This document shows positions 55,819 to 64,000 of a stretch of 64,000 nt of DNA, one piece after another. The notes under the pieces are model-generated. The model was given only the letters and a program-made list of their open reading frames with translations, was not told the DNA's origin and ran no database searches. The position numbers and the translations under genes were made by a program. Source of the DNA: Saccopteryx bilineata (Eukaryota > Chordata > Mammalia > Chiroptera > Emballonuridae); NCBI RefSeq assembly GCF_036850765.1, contig NC_089494.1:60033809-60097808 (forward strand). Reading direction: 5' to 3'. Positions within the stretch are counted from its first letter, which is position 1; each line of letters opens with the position of its first letter.

Positions 55819-57815
55819 ATTAGGAAAACTTTTCTTAGGATAATATGATTCTGTATATAGAAAACCCCAAAGACCCCACAGAAAGGCTATTAGAAACAAT
55901 AAACCAATACAGGAAGGTCACAGGATACAACATTAATATACAGAAGTCTATTGCTTTCTTATATGCCAACAATGAAATTTCAGAAAAAGAACTCAAAAAA
56001 ATAATCCCCTTTATAGTTGCAACAAAAAAAATAAAATACCTAGGAATAAACATAACAAAGAATTTAAAGGACCTATATAATGAAAACTACAAGGCATTGT
56101 TAAGGGAAATCGAAAAAGATACAAGAAATGAAAAAATATTCCTTGTTCTTGGATACAAAGAATAAATATAGTCAAAATGACCATATTACCCAAAGCAATA
56201 TACAAATTTAATGCAATTTCCATCAAAATTCCAATGTCATTTTTTTAAGAAATGGAACAAAAAATCATCAGTTTTACATGGAACTATAAAAAACCCCGAA
56301 TAGCCAAAGTAATCCTAAGGAAAAAAAAACGAAGCTGGAGGCATTGCAGTACCTGACTTCAAACTATACTACAGAGCCACGATAATCAAAACAGCATGGT
56401 ACTGGCAGAAAAATAGACACACACACCAATGGAACAGAATAGAGAACCCAGAAATTAAACCACATATATATGGTCAGATCATCTTTGATAAAGGAGCCAA
56501 AAACACACAATGGAAAAAAGAAAGCCTCTTCAATAAATGGTGTTGGGAAAATTGGAAAGCCACATGCAAAAGAATGAAACTTGACAAAAATTAATTCAAA
56601 ATGGATCAAAGACCTAAATATAAGATCTGAAACAATAGATTACATAGAAGAAAACATAGATACTAAACTCATAAACCTTGGCCATAAAGAGCATTTTATG
56701 AATTTGACCCCAAAGGCAAGGGAAGTAAAGGCAAAGATAAATGAATGGGACTACATCAAACTAAGAAGCTTCTGCACAGCAAAAGAAACTGTCAACAAAA
56801 CAAATAGACAGCCAACTAAATGGAAGATGATATTTTCAAACAACAGCTCAGATAAGGGGCTAATATCCAAAATATATAAAGAACTCACAAAACTCAGCAA
56901 CAAACAAGCAAACAATCCAATAAAAATATAGGAAGAGGACATGAACAGACACTTCTCCCTGGAAGAAATACAAATGGCCCAACAGATATATGAAAAAATG
57001 GTCATCTTCACTAGCTATTAGAGAAATGCAAATCAAAAACTACAATGAGATACCACCTCACACCTGTTATATTAGCTATTATCAACAAGACAGGTAATAA
57101 CAAGTGCTGGAGAGGCTGTGGAGAAAAAGGAACTCTTATTCACTGTTGGTGGGAATGTAAATTAGTGCAACTATCATGGAAGAAAGTATGGTGGTTTCTC
57201 AAAAAAATTAAGAATAGAACTACCATATGACCCAGCAAGCCCTCTACTCGGTATATACCCACAAAACTTGAAAACATAGGTACGTAAAGACACATGCACC
57301 CCATGTTCATTGCACCATTGTTCACAGTGGCTAAGACATGGAAACAACCAAAATGCCTTTCAATAGAGGATTGGATAAAGAAGATCTGGTACATATATAA
57401 AATGGAATACTACTCAGCCATAAGAAATGATAACATAGTATTGTTTACGACAACATGGATGGACTTTGATAACATTATACCAAGTGAAATAAGTAAATCA
57501 GAAAAAGCCAAGAACTGTATAATTCCATACATAGGTAGGACACAAAATTGAGACTCATGGACATAGATAAAAGTGCAGTGGTTACCAGGAGGAGAGGAAG
57601 AGAAAAAAAGGAGGGAGTGGGAGAAGGGGAGGAGCTTAAAGAGAAACAAAATATAGAGTGACAGATGATTTGACTTTGGGTGATGGGTATACAGCATAAT
57701 CTACTGTTTAAATAATGTGGAGATGTTTTCTCTAAATCTATGTACTCTGCTTGACCAATGGTTACCCTGTTAAATTTAATTGTCTAAATTAATTAATTAA
57801 TTAATTTAAAAAATA
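55819..57815 (+). mobile_element. 5'-truncated L1 (ORF2 C-terminal half and 3' UTR)
   Basis: Starts inside the ORF2 reverse transcriptase ('gattctgtatatagaaaacccc', past the catalytic YADD region). It then runs through 'agaatagagaacccagaaat', 'aataaatggtgttgggaaaa', 'gagataccacctcacacctg', 'gaatactactcagccataag' to a short 3' UTR and (TTAA)n-type end at 57,785-57,807. ORF2 is broken into frames at 55,845-56,165, 56,581-56,931, 57,045-57,230 and 57,294-57,551, so it is dead. Better preserved than the other L1 pieces here. Confidence 0.92.
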
Positions 57816-57819
57816 GTTT

Positions 57820-58435
57820 GATATTGCCAGATATTTGAATAGGTACTTTTCAACCGAAAATCAATAGCCATTTAAATTAATATTTAAGAGAGAGAAGAAC
57901 AAAGATAGCTTTGGACATAAAGTGACTCAGAAATTTTGCCACCTACTGACCACTGAGGAATATCTGAAGAGCTACTACTGTAAATTGAGAACTGTACCAA
58001 GGAAGAAAAGGAGATGGGGAAAATTGAAGTGGTGAGAGGAAAAAAAAAAAAAAAGACAGCACTACATACCCAAGATGATGTTATTTTTAATTGCAAATTA
58101 AATAGGAAGTAAATGAAGTGCCCAAAGAGAATGAGAAAATTATCTAAATTATAGTACTTTCATTTGAGAGAATATTATGCAGCCATTAAAATTATAAGTA
58201 CAAAGATTTTTATAGTTACATGGAACTACTTCTGACTTAATGTTAAATGAAATAAAAAAGGATGTAGAATTTTATTCACATTATGCTTATCAGCAATGTA
58301 AATACACGAGTACATATGTATGGAGGCTGGAATAAAACATGCAAGAAGTAAAGCCATGGTTGTGGTTGAGTGGTAGAATTATGGGTGATTTTTCTCCCTC
58401 TATCTTCCAAACTTCTTGTAATACCATTTTATTGT
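57820..58435. other. Unassigned sequence
   Basis: 'attatgcagccattaaaatta..' near 58,166 hints at a second old L1 3' fragment; not firm. Confidence 0.4.
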
Positions 58436-58436
58436 T

Positions 58437-58521
58437 ATATTAGTTAGTTATCTGTTGTTATAAAGTAAATTACCTCAAAATTTAGAAGCTTAAGACAAGT
58501 ATTAATTTTCCCACAGTTTTT
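58437..58521. mobile_element. Ancient LTR-like repeat, part 1
   Basis: 'tagttagttatctgttgttataaagtaaattacctcaaaatttagaagctta' parallels a common old mammalian repeat end ('tagttatctattgctgcataacaaattaccccaaaa' type). Continues at 58,914. Confidence 0.55.
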
Positions 58522-58913
58522 TTTTTTTTTCTGAAGCTGGAAACGGGGAGAGACAGTCAGACAGACTCCCACATGCGCCCGACCGGGATCCACCCGGCAC
58601 GCCCACCAGGGGCGACACTCTGCCCACCAGGGGGCGATGCTCTGCCCCTCCGGGGCATCGCTTTGCCGCGACCAGAGCCACTCCAGCGCCTGGGGCAGAG
58701 GCCAAGGAGCCATCCCCAGCGCCCGGGCCATCTTTGCTCCAATGGAGCCTTGGCTGCGGGAGGGGAAGAGAGAGAGACAGAGAGGAAGGAGGGGGGGTGG
58801 AGAAGCAAATGGGCGCTTCTCCTATGTGCCCTGGCCGGGAATCGAACCCGGGTCCCCCGCACGCCAGGCTGACGCTCTACCGCTGAGCCAACCGGCCAGG
58901 GCCTTTCCCACAG
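58522..58913 (-). mobile_element. SINE-A, young full-length copy with CTCF-like core
   Basis: Near-identical to the other young copies. Contains CCACCAGGGGGC at 58,624-58,635, a full match to the CTCF core. tRNA-like head complement is intact. Target duplication TTTCCCACAGTTTTT at 58,507 and 58,914. Confidence 0.95.
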
Positions 58914-59345
58914 TTTTTATGGGTCAGAAATCCAGGCACAGCTTTGCCAGGTGCCTTAGTGTCAAAGACGATAGTCGACTCAAGGCTTGACCACAGAGAG
59001 ACCCAGTTCCAAGCTCTCGCCAGTGGTTACTGAGACGATTCAGTTCCTCTGAAGTCACTGCATTGAGGGCCAGGGCTCCAGCTCCCTGGCTGTTGCCCAG
59101 AAACCTGCCTCAGTTTCTAGTCACGTGACCTTTCCATTGGGCAGCTCAAAATATGGTCACTGGTTTCATCAAAACAAACACCTGAGGGCAAGCACAATGG
59201 AAGCCAGAGTCTTTTTGTAGCCTAATCTCAGAACCAAGATCTCATTACTTTTGCCCTGTTCAGTTGATTGGAAGAAAGTAACTAGGTCCAGAGTACATTT
59301 GAGGAATCAGGATCACTGGACCATCTTAAAGGCTGCCTACTACAA
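58914..59345. mobile_element. Ancient LTR-like repeat, part 2
   Basis: 'atgggtcagaaatccaggcacagctttgccaggtgcc', 'agtttctagtcacgtgacctttccattgggcagctc', 'catcttaaaggctgcctactaca' continue the repeat interrupted by SINE-A. Family not assigned. Confidence 0.55.
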
Positions 59346-60555
59346 TGGTCATTAAAATAAAAGACCTATGAAATAAGAGCTCTTCTTTTCTTTTTAGCAT
59401 CCAGCAGGGTCTAAAATCAGCCCATGACCCATTACTGTTGGGGAATGGGATTCAGCAACTTCTTCTAGCACAAGTATCAGTAAGGACAAATCAGAAGCAC
59501 TTAAGCATATTGAAAAGTTTATGCTTCTGAGCAGGTACGGAAGCCCGTTGGGGTTGTTTATGAAAAGTGTGGAGGTGAGAAGAGGGGAGTGGAGGGATAC
59601 AGAAACAGTCTACTACTGTGACCTCAGAATAGAAAGATTTCTTCCCCTTACCTGCTTCTCCCCAACCCAATTCTAAAGGATTTCATTATGTTTTTGTCTT
59701 TGCATCTCTTGACTTGGGAAGGACTCTTTATACTAGACGTATTTTTAAAGGCCAGAGGGAGAATGAGAAGGTAATACAGAAAAACCAAGCCCAATCTGGT
59801 GTTTTTTCACAGCTACATAGTATTCTACTGTAAAAGCTGCACACGTTTCACAAAACAGTAATATGTGCTTTTCCATTTGGGAGGCACTGGGTTTCCCCAG
59901 CAGGCAGAAGACAGAAGCAGGGAGAAAATGAGAGGTAGGAGGAAGAAGGGAAAATAAAAACAACCCCTAAGTCCAAGTAATCAGAAAAAGAGAGAAAAAG
60001 ATAAATCAATTACAGTGATAGTAAGTATCTACTTATGTCCCCGCTGCCAGTGAAAGCTACTCTGCCAGACTGCCCTGCCCAGATTGCCAGTACTAAATAG
60101 TCAGGGACTTGGCACCTAGAACAGACGTTTGCAATGTAAGCTCAGAGGAAAGGGGAGACTTATCCAGAGATCTTAAACCCAGTTCAGATTAGAATGATAG
60201 CTACTTCCCAGCAGATACCTGTAAGAAGGTAATTGTTTACCCCAGTTTATATCTGAAACATGAGATGAAGACCTCCTGACCCCCGCCCCACAAAGATTTA
60301 GAACTCTATTTACTGTGACTGTCACAAATCTGTGAATTCTAGCTCAAGGCTCACTTCGAATTCATGATTCAAAACCAATTGCTCCTAATCCTCAAACCAA
60401 ATGACAAAAAAAGGGTATGTATGTTTCATTTCAATTGGAGAAGTGAGACCATTTATAATAATGAAATCTCTCCATCTGAGAAGGATTTTTGTTTTATTCT
60501 TCTGAAAAAGAGAAATTTATTGCCCTTTTGTGCTGTTTCTTTTTATTTGTTGGGG
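59346..60555. other. Unassigned sequence
   Basis: No repeat or gene recognised. Ends in the short duplicated segment listed at 60,419. Confidence 0.45.
60419..60465 (+). repeat. Dispersed direct duplicate, copy 1
   Basis: GTATGTTTCATTTCAATTGG AG(A)AGTGAGACCATTTATAATAATGAA. A near copy is at 62,479-62,524. Confidence 0.7.
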
Positions 60556-60559
60556 GGGG

Positions 60560-60985
60560 GATTTTATTCAGCTTGGGGTAGGCAAAGATGGCCATGTCCT
60601 AAACCCCAGAAACTGTAAATATGTTCTTACTGAGCAAATGGAATTGAGGTTGGTAGTCATCTGACCTTAAAATAGATTATTCTGGATTGTCCAGTATTCA
60701 CAGGATCCTTAAAAGTCAAAACAGAACGCAGAAAAATGTGTCAATGATGGGATGTGAGAGAGATCACCTAGTTACTGCTGGCTTTGAGGACCATGAGCCA
60801 AGGAGGCTGGAAAGGGTTCTACCCTAAAGCCTTTAGAAAGAAGTGTACTAATAGCTTGATTTTAGGCCAGTGAGACCCCCATCAGACTTCTGACCTCCAC
60901 AGTTGTAAGATAATAAATTTGAGTTGGTTTAAACCACTATGTTTTTGATAATTTGCTAAGGCAGTTGTAGAAAATTAATACCAGC
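60560..60985 (+). mobile_element. MaLR-type LTR, sense
   Basis: 'tgctggctttgaggaccatgagccaagg', 'cttgattttaggccagtgagacccccatcagacttctgacctcca', 'gttgtaagataataaatttgag' and 'aaaccactatg' give a clear 3' half with polyadenylation signal. Confidence 0.75.
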
Positions 60986-60989
60986 CACA

Positions 60990-62685
60990 AGCCAAACAAG
61001 TTGCAAAAGTAAAGCTTCTGCAGTCTCACTTAGATTGAATGGCTGTATCACTAGGAGGGGTTGCACAGAAATACAAGCATTCCTTTGGACCTGGCTTATA
61101 AAACTACTGTGAAAGCAGTCTAAATCTACTATTGCAGTCGTTAGAAGTGGCTGCAGAAACAGGGGTCCTAAATTTCTCAGTGACTTTTCAAACTGAGTTG
61201 TGATACCAACTCGAAAATTGATTTCAGTTAGTGAAGAAACTGGAAAATATAGGCTTGTTTATTTCAAGCAAAATGAATGGAAAAATAAAGACATTGAACT
61301 TCTGCTGATAGTCTGAGAACATAAAGCTTTTAAGTTTAAGAATTCAGAAATATTTTGGCCAAAGCCAGAATAAAAGAAAAAAGTCTTTTATTGCCCATGT
61401 AAATCAGGAGAGCCTGGCTTTTTAAAGCTTGTTCTTCATGGAGTAAATTAGATGAAATCCCATTAATCTATTCTAGAGGGGTAAAGAGCAAAGTCCATCC
61501 TCTAGGGATGGGAACACATGATTCCAAAGAGGTTAGCCATTTTAAAGCTAAGGCTGTGTTGTGGAGAACTGGTAAGCATAAGGAGATGGACCCCTCTTAC
61601 TTGAAAATTCCAGGGGATGTTGTTTCCTTGCCCACCCCCTTCAAGAGCCTGTGAATGGAGACTGACGGATGAACATGGATGTTAAGAGGTAGATTCTTTC
61701 GATGATGCTCTTTTGAGCTTTCATTAACACTCTGGGGAATTATGTGCAACTATCAGTGGGAAAATATATCTCTAATACTCTATTTAAAATTTTTTTTTCA
61801 ATGAACAATTATGTTTAGTCAATCCCCAGCAGGATCTGTTGGTGAGATTGCTGGCTTCCTAAGGCAAGCTTCTTTTCAGTTAGTTGAGCTTATGCTGATG
61901 ACCTGTGTTCACTTGATGATGCACTGTTAGATATATCCAGTGTCTACCTAAACGCATTTGTGAATTAAATCTTGTCTGGGAAAGCTTTCTCATTCAACCT
62001 AGAGATCAGAAATTATATTGACCCAGGCTATAAGACTTGTTATAGTTAGTCTGGGACCAGTGCCAAACATGCACAGCCAGACCAAGAATATATCATAGAA
62101 GGCCCAGACATCATTTTTATTCCAGCATCTTAAAAAACATCCATAGTTAACAATTATACCACATTGTTTGAATGATACAATTCCCAGGTTTTATTTAAAT
62201 TTTTTTGTGTGTGTGGAAACTTTATTTTCAGATCAACGATAGTGCCAGAAGGGACTAGAAATGGAAAGAATCAGCCTTTCAGCAAGGACCAACTAATATT
62301 TTTATTTCCATTTTGCAATGGGGACACCAGTCCACGTAGAGGTTAATTAAGTAAATAATAGAAATCTACAATCAAATTGGTATCAGAATTAGTATCCCAG
62401 CCCAAAACCTATCTGGCTCCAGATCCCATATTCTTCTCTTTTCACTAGTCATCCATCTTTGTGGAAGAAAAAAGAGGTGTATGTTTCACTTCAGTTGGAG
62501 GAGTGAAACCATTATAATAATGAAGAGTTCAGAATCTCCCAAGAAAAGCTGAATAATAGCTTCTGACTCAAGCTTCCATACCTTTTTAGACAATCATTTT
62601 CCTCCTCTTCGCCTTTCCTTCCTAATAGAAGCACGAACGAAATTAAACATTAAAACTCCAAGAGAAAAAATTCTGCAGGACAGCA
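60990..62685. other. Unassigned intergenic sequence
   Basis: 1.7 kb with no gene or repeat family recognised. Confidence 0.45.
62479..62524 (+). repeat. Dispersed direct duplicate, copy 2
   Basis: GTATGTTTCACTTCAGTTGG AGGAGTGAAACCATTATAATAATGAA, about 2.06 kb after copy 1, with four substitutions and a 2-bp gap. Confidence 0.7.
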
Positions 62686-62689
62686 CAGA

Positions 62690-62800
62690 TTGTCATTTAT
62701 CTTTGTATTTCCAGTGCCATGCACATTACCTGGCCCAGATTAGGTGCTTGTCACTGATTTGTCATAAGTACCAATGAATGAATTAATGAACCAGTGAAGA
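62690..62800 (+). mobile_element. L2 3' end, sense
   Basis: 'tatctttgtatttccagtgccatgcacattacctggccc' and 'aatgaatgaattaatgaa' match the L2 terminus. Confidence 0.65.
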
Positions 62801-63008
62801 TTGTTTTATTTATAATGCTTATTGAAACTGCTGTTTCACTTTCAAAGGTACAAGAGTATGTTGTTATTATATTAAGCCAGTTGTTATGAATATGTTAAGT
62901 ATTCCAAATTTCCTAGAATGTGTTACTAAAGACTGATTCTGGACATAGAACTATGATTCTCTCTCATTATACATAGGCACACATATACATATAGATTTAG
63001 CATTATAT

Positions 63009-63037
63009 ATATTTTTAAGATTTTATTTATTCATTAT

Positions 63038-63076
<39 letters not shown>

Positions 63077-63200
63077 AGGGGAGGAGCAGGAAGCATCAAC
63101 TCCCATATGTGCCTTGACCAGGCAAGCCCAGGGTTTTAAACTAGCAACCTCAGCGTTTCCAGGTTGACGCTTTATCCGCTGCGCCACCACAGGTCAGGCC
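63009..63200 (-). mobile_element. SINE-C copy, antisense
   Basis: (GA)n run at 63,043-63,074, 'gcaggaagcatcaactccca', and GCTGCGCCACCACAGGTCAGGC end. Target duplication TAGCATTATAT at 62,998 and 63,201. Confidence 0.93.
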
Positions 63201-63211
63201 TAGCATTATAT

Positions 63212-63425
63212 TTTTAATCATGTTTCCAAAAATGATTTGAAACAGTTTACATTCAGAAGTGTAAACACTCTGGGCTCCCAAGTACCATTCTCAGAAAGGG
63301 CTTTTTAAAATTTCATTAATTAAAAATAAGATCTCTAAAAATGAGGGCATCCATAGATCTCTCTAAAATGTAGGTATCTGTTGGGCAGAATTTATAAATT
63401 GTTCAACTCTAATGTAAAATGGTTT
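63212..63425. other. Unassigned sequence
   Basis: Nothing recognised between two SINE-C copies. Confidence 0.4.
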
Positions 63426-63429
63426 CAGG

Positions 63430-63617
63430 GGCTGACCTGTGGAGGCGCAGTGGTTAAAGCATCTACCTGGAATGCTGAGGTCACCGGTTCGAAACCCTGG
63501 GATTGCCTGGTCAAGGCACATATGGGAGTTGATGCTTCCTGCTCCTCCCCTTTTCTCTCTATCTCTCTCTCCGTCTCTCTTCTCTAAAATGAATGAATAA
63601 ATAAATAAATAAAAATT
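63430..63617 (+). mobile_element. SINE-C copy
   Basis: GGCTGACCTGTGGAGGCGCAG head, 'aatgctgaggtcaccggttc', 'gattgcctggtcaaggcaca', CT-rich run, (AAAT)n tail. Confidence 0.92.
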
Positions 63618-64000
63618 AGAATAATTTCAGAAGCATGGATAGATTTAAATGATGTTATCATTAACAAGAAATAAAAAATAAGTAGTTCATATGTAAAATC
63701 TGCCTGCATTTGAAGCAGTGGTTATAACTATTATCTACGCACCCCAGCAGAGGTCAAAATTTTTCAAAAGTAATATGTAAAGATGCTCTGAGATTCTCCT
63801 CAATACGTACACCTAATGTTTCCCACATTGGACTATTCTTTAGAAGAAAGTGCAGCATCTTTAAATGTCTTTCTAGCAAAAAAAAAACAAACCCAAAAAC
63901 AAATTTCAGAATTTTTCTTATATAGCATGCCATGAAATGCCTTGTTTCCAACTGAAAAATATCCTCGGGACTTGTAGTTAAATATAAGCTTGGCTTCAGT
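63618..64000. other. Unassigned sequence to window end
   Basis: Nothing recognised. Confidence 0.4.

Noticed and set aside
55845..57551. L1 ORF2 as an active gene
   Set aside because: 5'-truncated and split by stops and frameshifts; a dead copy.
18690..64000. HOXD1 or another HOX exon
   Set aside because: No homeobox-coding sequence seen on either strand.

Overview
This window is nuclear DNA of a placental mammal, most likely a bat. About forty tRNA-derived SINE copies of four related kinds (called SINE-A to SINE-D here) are scattered on a background of old MIR, L2, MER5, MaLR and L1 remnants. I recall the SINE-A and SINE-B type sequences from bats, possibly sheath-tailed bats (Emballonuridae such as Saccopteryx); this species-level guess rests on memory and is tentative. 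Nothing bacterial, viral-episomal or CRISPR-like is present.

One protein-coding gene is recognisable. On the minus strand at 18,212-18,173 lies coding exon 1 of MTX2 (metaxin-2, a mitochondrial outer-membrane import factor): ATG, 13 codons reading MSLVAEAFVSQIA plus one base, then a GT splice donor. It sits in a CpG island (about 17,780-18,650) that holds the promoter. Everything from 18,172 down to 1 is MTX2 intron 1; I found no second exon, so the intron runs off the left edge.

The other 45 kb (18.7-64 kb) is upstream of MTX2. In mammals that neighbour is the 3' end of the HOXD cluster (HOXD1), so by conserved synteny this should be the MTX2-HOXD1 intergenic region, a known regulatory and chromatin-boundary neighbourhood. 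HOXD1 itself is not reached. No convincing protein-coding gene was seen there; the open reading frames are short, or lie in SINEs, the CpG island or a tandem repeat.

Layout. 0-18.2 kb: MTX2 intron 1 with 13 SINEs, a split L1, a 5S rRNA pseudogene, a MaLR LTR carrying a nested solo ERV LTR, a (GC)n tract and an antisense L1. 17.8-18.65 kb: CpG-island promoter. 18.7-25.7 kb: MIR and MaLR remnants, few SINEs, and a 90-bp spaced duplication. 25.7-29 kb: ancient L1 and L2. 29.3-31.6 kb: the longest stretch poor in recognisable repeats. 31.6-39.5 kb: L2-rich, including a reverse-transcriptase relic, plus five SINEs. 39.6-45.5 kb: dense SINEs, one with an internal 60-bp tandem array. 45.5-54 kb: mostly unique, with a U6 pseudogene. 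54-58 kb: SINE, solo ERV LTR and a dead 5'-truncated L1 joined end to end. 58.4-64 kb: an ancient LTR-like repeat split by a young SINE-A, then mostly unique sequence.

I see no new gene system. The items most worth a second look are CTCF-like motifs carried by SINE-A copies beside MTX2, the 60/120-bp higher-order array inside a SINE, a pair of related solo LTRs with clean target duplications, a palindromic RFX-like X-box in intron 1, and the rare (GC)n tract.
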